NCBI GenBank assembly: GCA_017305835.1
Contig: JAFKJY010000068.1
Coordinates: 1 to 53,898 of the forward strand
Direction of reading: 5' to 3'
DNA length: 53,898 nucleotides
From: Hyphomicrobiales bacterium
Lineage (GTDB): Bacteria; Pseudomonadota; Alphaproteobacteria; Rhizobiales; Rhizobiaceae
The translations under genes and the position numbers were made by a program. This document shows, in pieces, positions 1-8,427 of this stretch. The notes beneath the pieces were generated by a model. It was not told where the DNA came from, ran no database searches, and was given only the letters and a program-made list of their open reading frames with translations. How positions within the stretch are numbered: position 1 is the stretch's first letter; the number at the start of each line of letters is the position of its first letter.

Positions 1-165
1 GACCACTCTATCCCGATGCGGCCCGACCACGGCCACGACATCCTCGACGACCACAAGCGGCAGGCGCAGCCCGGCTATCCGGCGATCGGCCGGCTGAAGG
101 GGCTGGCCGAGCTGCGCGGCGTGATGACGGCGCTTTCCCACCCGGCCGCCGGGCGCGGCGCCTGA
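1..165 (+). CDS. uxuA: Mannonate dehydratase, C-terminal end (partial)
   Basis: Only the last 54 codons are present; the gene runs off the left edge. The tail contains [13 protein letters not shown] followed by [17 protein letters not shown], which closely matches the C-terminus of UxuA. UxuA dehydrates D-mannonate to 2-keto-3-deoxygluconate (KDG) in hexuronate catabolism. The stop codon overlaps the next start as TGATG, so translation is probably coupled to the fructuronate reductase gene that makes its substrate. The identification is firm for the tail, but nothing can be said about the missing catalytic body. Confidence 0.9.
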   Translation, partial: DHSIPMRPDHGHDILDDHKRQAQPGYPAIGRLKGLAELRGVMTALSHPAAGRGA

Positions 166-1646
166 TGGGCGCGCCGAGGCTGTCGCGCCATGCGGCGACG
201 CGCGCGGGCGTGGCGCGGCCCGGCTTCGCGCCGGAAGCGCACGGCGCGGGGATCGTCCATATCGGCGCCGGCGCCTTCCACCGCGCTCATCAGGCCGTCT
301 ACACCGACGACGCGTTGGCCGCGGCCGGCGGCGACTGGCGCATCACCGGGGTGAGCCTGCGCAGCACCGACATCGCGGACGCGCTCAACCCGCAGGACGG
401 GCTCTACACGCTGATCGTGCACGACCCCGCCGTTACGCGCGCCCGCGTCGTCGGCAGCATCGCCCGCGTCATCGCCGCCGCACGGGAGCCCGGCGCGACG
501 CTGGCCGCGCTCGCCGATCCCGCCACGCGCATCGTCACCACCACGGTCACGGAAAAAGCCTACGGCATCGCGCGTGGCGCCGGCGTCGATCCGGCCAGCC
601 CGGCGATCGCCGCCGACCTCGCGAACCCGCGTTTCCCCTCCGGCGTGATCGGTCTGCTGGTCGAGGCGCTGCGGCTGCGCCGCGCGGCGGGCGACGCGCC
701 CTTCACCGTGCTATGCTGCGACAACCTGCCGGACAACGGCGCGCTGCTGCGCCTCGGCGTCGTCGACTTCGCGGGGCGGCTGGATTCCGATCTCGCCGAC
801 TGGATCGCCGCCGAAGGCGCCTTCCCGTCGAGCATGGTCGACCGCATCACCCCGGCCCCGACCGCAACCACGCTGGCGCTGGCGCGCGAGCTGACCGGCT
901 GCGAGGACATGGCCGCCGTCGAGACGGAGCCGTTCAGCCAATGGGTGATCGAGAACCGTTTCGTCGCCGGCCGACCCCGCTGGGAGGCCGGCGGAGCGCT
1001 GTTCGTCGAGGCGATCGCGCCCTATGAGCGGATGAAGCTGCGCATGCTCAACGGCACGCATTCCATGCTGGCCTATTGCGGCTACCTGACCGGCTGCACC
1101 TATGTGCGCGACGTGATGGCGCGGCCGGACCTCGCGGCGCTGGTCGGGCGCCACCTCGCGGCCGCCCGCTCGACGCTGGAGAGCGTCGGCGGCATCGATC
1201 TCGGCCGCTATGCCGACGATCTGCGCGCCCGCTTCGCCAACCCGGCGATCGCCCACCAGACCTACCAGATCGCGATGGACGGCACCGAGAAGCTGCCACA
1301 GCGCATCTTCGAGCCGGCGCTGGAGCTGCTCGGCCGAGGCGCCGGCATCCGTCCCTTCGCCTTTGCGGCCGCCGCGTGGATGCGCTATTGCCTCGGCCGC
1401 ACCGACGCGGGCGAGACCTACGCGCTGCGCGATCCGCGCGAGGCACAGATCCGCCGGGCGCTCGAAGGCGCCGGCAATGCCGCCGCCATCAGCGCGGCGC
1501 TCACCGCCCTGCCCGGCTTCGTGCCGGAGCGGCTGGCGGCCCACCCCGTCTGGCGGGCGGAGGTCGAGGACGCGCTCGGTGCGATGCTTTCCGGCGGCAT
1601 GGCCGCCGCCGTGCGCGCCGAGGCGGCTGCCGCGGCCGTCCTGTGA
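165..1646 (+). CDS. uxuB: Fructuronate reductase / mannitol dehydrogenase family protein
   Basis: This 493-residue protein belongs to the polyol-specific long-chain dehydrogenases (mannitol dehydrogenase family). An N-terminal Rossmann-type part starts with HIGAGAFHRAHQAVY. The family's catalytic pattern Lys-x4-Asn-x2-His is visible as K291, N296 and H299 within KLRMLNGTHSML. Length is normal for UxuB or mannitol dehydrogenase. Its position between uxuA and kdgK favours D-fructuronate reductase (NADH-dependent reduction to D-mannonate) over mannitol or arabinitol oxidation, but the family is substrate-diverse. The start is the ATG in the TGATG overlap with uxuA. It is cytoplasmic and part of a uxuA-uxuB-kdgK operon. 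Confidence 0.88.
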   Translation: MGAPRLSRHAATRAGVARPGFAPEAHGAGIVHIGAGAFHRAHQAVYTDDALAAAGGDWRITGVSLRSTDIADALNPQDGLYTLIVHDPAVTRARVVGSIARVIAAAREPGATLAALADPATRIVTTTVTEKAYGIARGAGVDPASPAIAADLANPRFPSGVIGLLVEALRLRRAAGDAPFTVLCCDNLPDNGALLRLGVVDFAGRLDSDLADWIAAEGAFPSSMVDRITPAPTATTLALARELTGCEDMAAVETEPFSQWVIENRFVAGRPRWEAGGALFVEAIAPYERMKLRMLNGTHSMLAYCGYLTGCTYVRDVMARPDLAALVGRHLAAARSTLESVGGIDLGRYADDLRARFANPAIAHQTYQIAMDGTEKLPQRIFEPALELLGRGAGIRPFAFAAAAWMRYCLGRTDAGETYALRDPREAQIRRALEGAGNAAAISAALTALPGFVPERLAAHPVWRAEVEDALGAMLSGGMAAAVRAEAAAAAVL

Positions 1647-1654
1647 GGGTGGAG

Positions 1655-2563
1655 ATGCCGAAGAAGTCGTTCCTCGCCATCGGCGAGTGCATGATCGAGA
1701 TGGCGCGCGACGCGTCGGGCGCCTGGAAGCTCGGCGTGGCCGGCGACACGCTCAACACCGCCTGGTATTTCCGCCGCTGCACCTCGCCCGGGGACTGGTC
1801 GGTCGACTATTTCACGCGGCTCGGCACCGACCGCCAGTCCGACCGCATTTGCGACTTCATCGCCGCCGCCGGCATCGGCACGGGCCATATCGCGCGCGAT
1901 CCGTTCCGCCAGCCGGGCCTCTACCTGATCGACCTCGACGCGGGCGAACGCTCCTTCACCTACTGGCGCGGGCAGTCGGCGGCGCGGCTGCTGGCCGACG
2001 ACGAGGCGCTGCTGCGGGCGGCTATCGACGCCTCCGACGTCGTCTATTTCTCCGGCATCACGCTGGCGATCCTCGCGCCCGACCGGCGCGATTTCCTGCT
2101 GTCGCTGGTGGCGGATGCCCGCCGGGCCGGGCGGACCACCGTGTTCGACCCCAATGTCAGGCCGCGCCTGTGGGAAGACGCCGACGAAATCCGGCGGCGC
2201 GTCCGCCAAGCCGCCGCCGCGGCCTCGATCGTGCTGCCGAGCTTCGATGACGAACGCACACTGTTCGGCGACGCGACGCCCGAGGCCTGCGCGCGGCGCT
2301 ATCTCGCTGCGGGCAGCGGCGAGGTCGTGGTCAAGAACGGCGGCGGCGACCTCTGCATCGGCGATGCGCATGGGATGCAGAGCCTCCATGTGGAGGAGGT
2401 CGAGCCGGTCGACACGACGGGCGCGGGCGATTCCTTCAACGGCGCCTATCTGGCGCGACGGCTTTCGGGCGACGATCCGCTGGAAGCGGCCCGTCGCGGC
2501 CACGACGTGGCGCGGAAGGTCGTGCGCCATCACGGCGCGCTGGTGGAAGAAGCGGTCGGCTGA
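1655..2563 (+). CDS. kdgK: 2-keto-3-deoxygluconate kinase (PfkB family)
   Basis: This 302-residue sugar kinase has the PfkB signature DTTGAGDSFNGAYL near the C-terminus, starting at D253, with the catalytic base expected at D259. The N-terminus FLAIGECMIEM and the segment VAGDTLNTAWY are typical of KdgK. It should phosphorylate KDG to 2-keto-3-deoxy-6-phosphogluconate, the substrate of the Entner-Doudoroff aldolase. The chosen ATG lies 8 bases after the uxuB stop and follows a purine-rich GAGGGTGGAG stretch. With uxuA and uxuB it forms a complete route from fructuronate to KDPG apart from the isomerase and aldolase, which are not in the window. Confidence 0.88.
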   Translation: MPKKSFLAIGECMIEMARDASGAWKLGVAGDTLNTAWYFRRCTSPGDWSVDYFTRLGTDRQSDRICDFIAAAGIGTGHIARDPFRQPGLYLIDLDAGERSFTYWRGQSAARLLADDEALLRAAIDASDVVYFSGITLAILAPDRRDFLLSLVADARRAGRTTVFDPNVRPRLWEDADEIRRRVRQAAAAASIVLPSFDDERTLFGDATPEACARRYLAAGSGEVVVKNGGGDLCIGDAHGMQSLHVEEVEPVDTTGAGDSFNGAYLARRLSGDDPLEAARRGHDVARKVVRHHGALVEEAVG

Positions 2564-2572
2564 GAGGCCGCC

Positions 2573-2926
2573 TCAGTCGCGGACGAGGACCTTGGCCTCG
2601 CGGGCGGCCGCCACGAAGGCGCGCCGCGCCACCGAAGGCGGCTTCTCTCCGCGTATGACGCTCAGGCAGGCTTCCATCGCGCGCGTCCGCTTGCTGCTTT
2701 CGGCGAGCGGCCAGTCCTTCAGCAGCACCGCCGCGGCGTCGCGCGTGCTGGCCACCACCCTCTCCCGGTCGAGCCGCCCGGTCTGGACGACCACCGGACG
2801 GTGGAACAGCCTGTGGCGGCGCCTGTCGATGCGGCGGCGGTCAAGCGCCGCCCGCGCGCCGGCCTTGCCGGCGCCATCCGCGCTCAGCGGATCAACTGTC
2901 GTGACCATACCCCGAACCCCACTCAT
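2573..2926 (-). CDS. DUF982 domain protein
   Basis: The C-terminal ~75 residues match the small rhizobial family DUF982: FHRPVVVQTGRLDRERVVAS, then a region ending in GEKPPSVARRAFVAAARE. Function is unknown; members are numerous in Rhizobiales genomes. The N-terminal ~40 residues are Arg-rich and not typical, so the true start is uncertain. The ATG at 2926 is used here, and an in-frame ATG at 2908 is also possible. It converges with kdgK and leaves only 9 bases between the two stops. A palindromic repeat lies immediately upstream. Confidence 0.65.
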   Translation of the reverse strand: MSGVRGMVTTVDPLSADGAGKAGARAALDRRRIDRRRHRLFHRPVVVQTGRLDRERVVASTRDAAAVLLKDWPLAESSKRTRAMEACLSVIRGEKPPSVARRAFVAAAREAKVLVRD

Positions 2927-2929
2927 TTT

Positions 2930-2976
2930 CGCATGTCGTTATCCCGAAAGCGGTTTCCACTTTCGGGCGACATGCG
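2930..2976. repeat. Palindromic intergenic repeat, copy 1
   Basis: A near-perfect inverted repeat: outer arms CGCATGTCG (2930-2938) and CGACATGCG (2968-2976), inner arms CCCGAAAG (2943-2950) and CTTTCGGG (2960-2967). It resembles the short palindromes scattered between genes in Mesorhizobium and Sinorhizobium. It lies between the DUF982 start and the lyxose isomerase stop. Related copies are at 4544-4589 and 38738-38780. Confidence 0.75.
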
Positions 2977-3059
2977 CCCGCGCGACGCGGCCGGCTGGGC
3001 GGCCAATGCGCAGGGGATGCACACTAGCATTTCCACGTAAAAAATCCGTGTGGATGCTT

Positions 3060-3746
3060 TCAGGAGAGCCGCGCGGGGTAATCCGAGACGAGCAAATGCA
3101 GCGGCTGCTCGTCCTCCTCGATGGCCGGGAAACGGCCGATCGGGTCGCGGAACCAGTTGTCCTTGAGGTCGTCGTTGACGGTCGAGACCTCGCCGATCAG
3201 CACGTCGGCGCCCTCGCCCCAGAAGGCGTGCCAGACACCCGGCAGCAGCGTGACGCTCTCGCCGGGATCGAGCTTCAGCAGGCCGCCGGCCGGCAGCCTG
3301 CGGATCGTGCCGTCGACCGGCACCGCGACCTCGGCCTTCTCGTCGATCCGGCCTTCGGCGTCCGGCATGAACAGCTCCAGCACCAGCCGGCCGCCGCCGC
3401 GGTTGATGATGTCCTCGGCCTTCAGGTAGTGGCGGTGCATCGGCGAGAGCTGGTCCCTGCGCGAGATCATGATCTTCTCGGCGTAGAGCATGCCGCCGCC
3501 CTTCGCGAGGTCGGCTGCGATCCCGTTGCGCACCGTGAACAGGAACAGGCCGAGCTCGTCGAAACGACCCTGCCCGTAATCGGTGATGTCCCAGCCCATG
3601 CGACGCTCAACGATCTTGCCGATCTCGCCGCGCCGGGCCCGCATCTCGTCGGGCGACCAGTAAGCGAACGGCGGCAGGCGGTAGCCGAAGGAGCGGATGA
3701 AGGCGTCCGCCTCGCGGATGATCCCGTTGACCTTCGAGCGCTTCAT
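3060..3746 (-). CDS. D-lyxose ketol-isomerase
   Basis: This 228-residue protein is a cupin-fold isomerase of the D-lyxose isomerase family (formerly DUF1498), which interconverts D-lyxose and D-xylulose, often also D-mannose and D-fructose. Metal ligands expected for the fold are visible as H104, H106 and E111 in MHRHYLKAED, with H173 in GVWHAFWGEG. Length is normal. The gene is followed by DUF982 on the same strand and preceded, 33 bases upstream, by rpe. Together these suggest a pentose route in which xylulose, once phosphorylated by a kinase not present here, meets ribulose-5-phosphate through Rpe. The substrate is inferred from family, not shown. Confidence 0.82.
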   Translation of the reverse strand: MKRSKVNGIIREADAFIRSFGYRLPPFAYWSPDEMRARRGEIGKIVERRMGWDITDYGQGRFDELGLFLFTVRNGIAADLAKGGGMLYAEKIMISRRDQLSPMHRHYLKAEDIINRGGGRLVLELFMPDAEGRIDEKAEVAVPVDGTIRRLPAGGLLKLDPGESVTLLPGVWHAFWGEGADVLIGEVSTVNDDLKDNWFRDPIGRFPAIEEDEQPLHLLVSDYPARLS

Positions 3747-3779
3747 GTCGCCTCCCGGCCGCAGCCGCTCACGCTGCGG

Positions 3780-4466
3780 TCACGCGATCCGTCCGGTGAC
3801 GGCGTCGGCTGCATCGCGGATCGCCTCGATATTGGCCTTGTAGGCCGCTTCCTTGCCGCCTTTGAACACCGCCGAGCCGGCGACGAGAACGTCGGCGCCG
3901 GCCGCCACGACCAGCGGCGCGGTCTCGGGTGTGACGCCGCCGTCGATCTCGATGTGGATCGGCCGCCCGCCGATCATCGCCTTCAGCCGCCTTACCTTCT
4001 CCGCCACGGCCGGGATGAAGGCCTGGCCGCCGAAGCCCGGGTTGACGGTCATCAGCAGCACGAGGTCGAGCCGGTCGAGCACGTATTCGATCGTGCTTTC
4101 AGGCGTCGACGGGTTGAGCGACACGCCGGCCTTCTTGCCGAGCGCGCGGATCGCCTGCAGCGAGCGGTCGAGATGCGGCCCGGCCTCGGCGTGGACGGTG
4201 ATGATGTCGGCCCCGGCCCCGGCGAAGGCCGCCAGATAGGGATCGGCCGGCGCGATCATCAGATGGCAGTCGAACACCTTCGGCGTGCGGTCGCGGATCG
4301 CCTTGATGATCGGCGGGCCGAAGGTGATGTTGGGCACGAAATGGCCGTCCATCACGTCGAGATGGATCCAGTCCGCGCCGGCCCGCGCGACCGCCTCGAC
4401 CTCCTCGCCCAGGCGCGAGAAGTCGGCGGAGAGGATGGAGGGGGCGATCAGTGTGCGTGCGGTCAT
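3780..4466 (-). CDS. rpe: Ribulose-phosphate 3-epimerase
   Basis: This 228-residue TIM-barrel enzyme interconverts D-ribulose-5-phosphate and D-xylulose-5-phosphate. It begins [20 protein letters not shown]. Metal and acid/base residues expected for Rpe are present at H35 and D37 ([12 protein letters not shown]), H68 (DCHLM) and D175 (IEIDGGV), along with the phosphate-binding glycine region NPGFGGQ. The ATG at 4466 gives the standard family length; a longer reading frame upstream does not look coding. It lies just upstream of the lyxose isomerase on the same strand, so it may serve a pentose operon as well as the pentose phosphate pathway. Confidence 0.93.
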   Translation of the reverse strand: MTARTLIAPSILSADFSRLGEEVEAVARAGADWIHLDVMDGHFVPNITFGPPIIKAIRDRTPKVFDCHLMIAPADPYLAAFAGAGADIITVHAEAGPHLDRSLQAIRALGKKAGVSLNPSTPESTIEYVLDRLDLVLLMTVNPGFGGQAFIPAVAEKVRRLKAMIGGRPIHIEIDGGVTPETAPLVVAAGADVLVAGSAVFKGGKEAAYKANIEAIRDAADAVTGRIA

Positions 4467-4543
4467 TCCGTTGCCTGTGAACCACCGTGGGAGACTGCCC
4501 GCCCATAGCCCGCGCGGCCGGCCTTGTCGACCGGGGTGCCGAC

Positions 4544-4589
4544 GCACGTCGCCCGAAAGTGGCAGCCGGTTTCGGGCCGACAACATGCG
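4544..4589. repeat. Palindromic intergenic repeat, copy 2
   Basis: The inner arms CCCGAAA (4552-4558) and TTTCGGG (4570-4576) are exact; the outer arms (CACGTCG on the left, CGACAACATG on the right) are degraded. It lies between the stop of the VOC gene and the start of rpe, both on the minus strand. It is clearly related to the copy at 2930-2976. Confidence 0.6.
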
Positions 4590-4609
4590 AAAACAGGACT
4601 ATTCCCCCC

Positions 4610-5050
4610 TCACATCCGCTGGTGGATGCGGCGGATGGCGGCGAGCTGCATGGCGTCGGGCGCCATCTGCATGAACTCGATGCGGTTGCCGTCGGGGTCC
4701 TCGATCCAGCATTGGCGGTTGTTGTCGAGGCCCGTCTTCGGCTCGACGGTGAGCGGGATGCCGGCCGTCCGCAGCGCCTCGGCCGTCAGGTCGAGATCGG
4801 CGCATTCGAGGCAAAAATGGTTGACCGCCGTGCGGTCGGGGCCGGGCGCCCGCTCGCCCTCGCCGCCGGGGAACAGCTCAAGATACTGCGTGTCGGTGAT
4901 GCGCAGGTAGACGAGCCACAGCGAGCCGTCGTCACGGTCGAGCCGCATCATCTCCACGAAGCCGAGCCGGTCGCGATAGAAGGCGAGCGAGCGCTCGATG
5001 TCGGCCACCTTCAGCGCGACATGGCCGATCCCGTTCAAGCCCAGCGTCAT
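4610..5050 (-). CDS. VOC (glyoxalase/bleomycin resistance/dioxygenase) family protein
   Basis: This 146-residue single-domain protein has the two beta-alpha-beta-beta-beta modules of the vicinal oxygen chelate fold. The first module starts GIGHVALKVADIERSLAFYR and the second includes NHFCLECADLDLTAEALR, ending in WIEDPDGNRIEFMQ. Candidate metal ligands are the His in GIGHVAL, the Glu in YLELFP, the His in VNHFCLE and the Glu in RIEFMQ. The reaction cannot be deduced: glyoxalase-like, isomerase and dioxygenase members look alike at this level. It lies upstream of rpe and the lyxose isomerase on the same strand, so a role in sugar metabolism is possible but unproven. Confidence 0.75.
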   Translation of the reverse strand: MTLGLNGIGHVALKVADIERSLAFYRDRLGFVEMMRLDRDDGSLWLVYLRITDTQYLELFPGGEGERAPGPDRTAVNHFCLECADLDLTAEALRTAGIPLTVEPKTGLDNNRQCWIEDPDGNRIEFMQMAPDAMQLAAIRRIHQRM

Positions 5051-5152
5051 GGCGTTCCTCCCGCCTCCCAGCCGCAGGAATGATTACACAGGCCGGAATT
5101 TCGTGCTATGGCGCCGCCCGAATTCCCCACACCGTTCCCGGAAATGCCGCAT

Positions 5153-6466
5153 ATGAACGCGCCGCGCATCAGCTTCGTCAGCCTCGGTTGCCCCAAGGCG
5201 CTCGTGGATTCGGAGCGCATCCTGACGCAGCTCCGCGCCGAGGGCTACGAGATCTCGCGCAAGCACGACGGCGCCGACTTGGTCGTGGTCAACACCTGCG
5301 GCTTCCTCGATTCGGCCCGCGACGAGTCGCTCTCGGCGATCGGCACGGCGCTCAAGGAGAACGGCAAGGTCATCGTCACCGGCTGCATGGGCGCGACGCC
5401 GGAGCTGATCCGCGACAGGCACCCCAACGTGCTCGCCATCACCGGGCCGCAGGCCTACGAGAGCGTGATGGCGGCGGTGCACGAGGCGGCGCCGCCGGCG
5501 CACGAGCCGTTCCTCGACCTGATCCCGCCGCAGGGCGTGAAGCTCACGCCGCGCCACTACGCCTACCTGAAGATCTCGGAAGGCTGCAACAACCGCTGCA
5601 CCTTCTGCATCATCCCGGCGCTGCGCGGCGACCTCGTCTCGCGGCCGGCGGCCGACGTGCTGCGCGAGGCCGAGCGGCTGGTCAAGGCGGGCGTCAAGGA
5701 AATCCTCGTTATCTCGCAGGATACAAGTGCTTACGGCATAGACCTCAAGTACCAGACGAGCCAATGGCAGGACCGCGATGTGCGGGCGAAGTTCATCGAC
5801 CTGGCGCGCGAGCTGGGCGAGATGGGCACGTGGGTGCGGCTCCACTACGTCTACCCCTACCCGCATGTCGACGAGGTCATCCCGCTGATGGCCGAGGGCA
5901 AGGTGCTGCCCTATCTCGACATCCCCTTCCAGCACGCCTCGCCCGCCGTGCTGAAGAACATGCGCCGGCCGGCGCATCAGGAAAAGACGCTGGAGCGCAT
6001 CCGCCGCTGGCGCGAGGGGTGCCCGGATCTGGCGCTGCGCTCGACTTTCATCGTCGGCTTCCCCGGCGAGACGGACGAGGATTTCGAGATGCTGCTCGAC
6101 TGGATCGAGGAAGCCAAGATAGAGCGGGCCGGCTGCTTCAAGTACGAGCCGGTCGGCGGCGCGCGCTCCAACGATCTCGGCCTTCCGGAAGTGCCCGCCG
6201 AGGTGAAGGAGAACCGCTGGCACCGCTTCATGCAGCGCCAGCAGAAAGTGTCGGCCGCGCTGCTGAAGAAGAAGGTCGGCAAGCGCCTGCCCGTGATCAT
6301 CGACGAGGCGAACGGCCTCTCGGCCAAGGGGCGCACGCGCTACGACGCGCCGGAGATCGACGGGGCGGTCCACGTCTCGGCGCGCCGGCCGCTGCGGGTC
6401 GGCGACATCGTGACGGTGAAGGTCGACAGCGCCGACGCCTACGACCTCTACGGCCAGGCCGCCTGA
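5153..6466 (+). CDS. rimO: Ribosomal protein S12 methylthiotransferase
   Basis: This radical SAM enzyme adds a methylthio group to an aspartate of ribosomal protein S12. The N-terminal methylthiotransferase domain has its three cluster cysteines at C13 ([12 protein letters not shown]), C49 (VNTCGF) and C78 (TGCMG). The radical SAM motif CNNRCTFC gives C145, C149 and C152. A C-terminal TRAM-like domain of ~65 residues ends the protein. The [13 protein letters not shown] start distinguishes RimO from MiaB. The ATG at 5153 gives 437 residues, normal for the family; an in-frame ATG at 5108 would add 15 unlikely residues. Confidence 0.93.
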   Translation: MNAPRISFVSLGCPKALVDSERILTQLRAEGYEISRKHDGADLVVVNTCGFLDSARDESLSAIGTALKENGKVIVTGCMGATPELIRDRHPNVLAITGPQAYESVMAAVHEAAPPAHEPFLDLIPPQGVKLTPRHYAYLKISEGCNNRCTFCIIPALRGDLVSRPAADVLREAERLVKAGVKEILVISQDTSAYGIDLKYQTSQWQDRDVRAKFIDLARELGEMGTWVRLHYVYPYPHVDEVIPLMAEGKVLPYLDIPFQHASPAVLKNMRRPAHQEKTLERIRRWREGCPDLALRSTFIVGFPGETDEDFEMLLDWIEEAKIERAGCFKYEPVGGARSNDLGLPEVPAEVKENRWHRFMQRQQKVSAALLKKKVGKRLPVIIDEANGLSAKGRTRYDAPEIDGAVHVSARRPLRVGDIVTVKVDSADAYDLYGQAA

Positions 6467-6468
6467 GC

Positions 6469-7395
6469 CTACTTGACCCGGTGGATGCGGGCGCCCTCGC
6501 CCGTCTCGCCCATGTTGAAGCCGGCAACGAGGTCGCGGGCGCTGCCCCGGCCGATGATGATCTGCGGATGCCATTCGCGCAGAACGCCCCGCCGCCCCTC
6601 GATATAGGGCGGCTCGAAGGTCTCGAACGGCACCCATTCGCCGTCGACCTGCGTCAGCGCGCGGCAGCCCGCGGCGGTGACCAAGGCAAGCCCCGCGGCG
6701 ATGTCCCAGATGTTGGGCTGCTCGAAGCGGGCGGCACGCAGCACGCCGGCCGCCACGAAGGCGCATTCGAGCGCGGCCGAGCCGGTCTTGCGCGTCTCCC
6801 AGCCGCCGCGCCCCGGTATGGGCCGCGGCACGCCGGCGAGGCGTCGCTGCACGGCGGGGTTGACGCGCGGCGTCACCTCGTCGTTGCCGAAGCGGAGCTT
6901 GCCGCCCTGCGAGGCATGGTAGACGCCGGGCCTGAGGGCGTGGCTCGCGCCGCACCACACGGCGCCCGCCACCGGCTTGCCGGCGTGAACGACGCCGATC
7001 GCGGCCGCGCAGAGCGGGAAGCCGTTGACGAAATTGGTGGTGCCGTCGACCGGATCGACCACCCAGGTGAAGCTGTCGGCGTCGCCCTGTTGGTCGTCGA
7101 ACTCCTCGCCGATGATGCCGTGCCGCGGGAATTTCTCGGCGAGCCGCGCGCGGATGAGCTGCTCGACGCGCGAATCGACCTCCGATACAGGGTCGCGCCA
7201 CATCTGCTCCGACGCCTTGTCGCCCTTGTAGCGGACGGCCATCATGCCGCCGAGCGCGTTGGAGATCTCGGCGCCGGCGAGGTTGGCGAGCTCGACCGCC
7301 ACCCGCTCCACCTCCACCAGCACCGACCGGGCCGGCGGGCGCTTGCGGCGCGCCGGCCTTGGCGGGGTCGCGTCCGTGGCCGGGCTCGCACTCAT
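6469..7395 (-). CDS. Inositol monophosphatase family protein
   Basis: This 308-residue protein has the Li-sensitive phosphatase motifs: GEEF at 96-99, DPVDGTTNF at 114-122, and WDIAAG in the C-terminal half. These residues bind Mg2+ and the substrate phosphate in inositol monophosphatases and related bisphosphatases. The first ~25 residues are Arg/Pro-rich and look like a disordered extension. The start ATG overlaps the stop of the upstream lipid kinase gene as ATGA, so the two are translationally coupled. Substrate is uncertain; inositol-1-phosphate, histidinol-phosphate or a lipid headgroup phosphate are all possible. It converges with rimO, leaving a 2-base gap. Confidence 0.82.
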   Translation of the reverse strand: MSASPATDATPPRPARRKRPPARSVLVEVERVAVELANLAGAEISNALGGMMAVRYKGDKASEQMWRDPVSEVDSRVEQLIRARLAEKFPRHGIIGEEFDDQQGDADSFTWVVDPVDGTTNFVNGFPLCAAAIGVVHAGKPVAGAVWCGASHALRPGVYHASQGGKLRFGNDEVTPRVNPAVQRRLAGVPRPIPGRGGWETRKTGSAALECAFVAAGVLRAARFEQPNIWDIAAGLALVTAAGCRALTQVDGEWVPFETFEPPYIEGRRGVLREWHPQIIIGRGSARDLVAGFNMGETGEGARIHRVK

Positions 7396-8366
7396 GCCGC
7401 CACCAGCGGGCGCGCCTCGCGCCGGCCCTTCTTGCGCGGCTTGCGCGGCGGCGCCTTGCGCGGGGTCTTGACGGGCGCCGGCTTCTTGGCTGCCGGCAGG
7501 TCGGACGAGAGCGCGCTGAGCGGTATCGGCTGGAACTGCACGATGGCCTGCTGCTTGCGCGCCGGGATCTTCACCGGGCTGTCGTCGACGCGCAGCACCG
7601 GCCGGCCGGACCACGCCAGCGAGACGATCGCGCCGCGCCGGGTGACCACCGGCGGCTGCGATTCCTCCGGCGCGCCGAGCCAGGCTAGCATCCGCTCGCG
7701 GCGGTCGGCCGGCACGGCGATCACGTCGAGCAGCCCGTCGCCGGAATCGGCGCGCGGCGCCAGCGGCAGCGCCGGGCCGGTGTAGCGGTTGTTCAGCACC
7801 TCCACCATCAGCCACTCGCCCTCGAAGGGCTTGCCGTCGACGGCGATCTCGACCTGCAGCGGCTCGGCCCCGGCCAGCGCCTCGCGGAACTTGTCGCGGC
7901 CGATCAGGATGCGCTTGTCGCCCTCGAAATCGGCGCCCACCTCGTCGTTGGTGATGGAGGCGAGCGCGCCGAGGCCGACGCCCTCGATGAAGGGCATCTC
8001 GCCCCACGGGCCGGAGACGATGCCGATGTCGAGCGGCGAGCGACGGGCGTCGCGCCATGCGATCGCCATCGCCTGGCGGTCGCGTGTCATGCCGAGCGAG
8101 CGGGCGATGTTGTTGGCGGTGCCGTGCGGGAAGATCGCAACCGCCGCTTCGCGGCGCTGCATCCTCGTCACGACCTTGCGGACCGTCCCGTCGCCGCCGG
8201 CGATCACGATCAGGTCGTAACCGCCGTCGAGCGCGGCCGGAAACTCCGCGGATTTGGTCGACACATAGTCGACATCGTGCCCGGCGAGCCGCAGGATCGC
8301 CAGCAGCTCTTCCTTTTCGTGGTCGCCGGAGCCGGCGGTTGGGTTGTGGACCAGCAGCGTCAGCAT
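7392..8366 (-). CDS. Diacylglycerol kinase family (YegS-like) lipid kinase
   Basis: This 324-residue protein begins MLTLLVHNPTAGSGDH and carries the catalytic-domain motif GGDGT at 57-61, followed by FPHGTANNIARSLG. These are signatures of the diacylglycerol/sphingosine kinase catalytic domain. The last ~40 residues are Lys/Arg/Pro-rich and may be a membrane-contact tail. It probably phosphorylates a lipid with ATP, but the lipid is not known. The downstream gene, an inositol-monophosphatase-family enzyme, starts inside its stop codon; a kinase and a phosphatase in one coupled pair is notable. The ATG at 8366 is chosen because homologues begin at this hydrophobic strand. Confidence 0.83.
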   Translation of the reverse strand: MLTLLVHNPTAGSGDHEKEELLAILRLAGHDVDYVSTKSAEFPAALDGGYDLIVIAGGDGTVRKVVTRMQRREAAVAIFPHGTANNIARSLGMTRDRQAMAIAWRDARRSPLDIGIVSGPWGEMPFIEGVGLGALASITNDEVGADFEGDKRILIGRDKFREALAGAEPLQVEIAVDGKPFEGEWLMVEVLNNRYTGPALPLAPRADSGDGLLDVIAVPADRRERMLAWLGAPEESQPPVVTRRGAIVSLAWSGRPVLRVDDSPVKIPARKQQAIVQFQPIPLSALSSDLPAAKKPAPVKTPRKAPPRKPRKKGRREARPLVAA

Positions 8367-8427
8367 CGTGCCTAAACGAGCGAGCCCGGCATTTGGCTCC
8401 CTCGCCGGCAAACGGCGGCGGCCGGAC

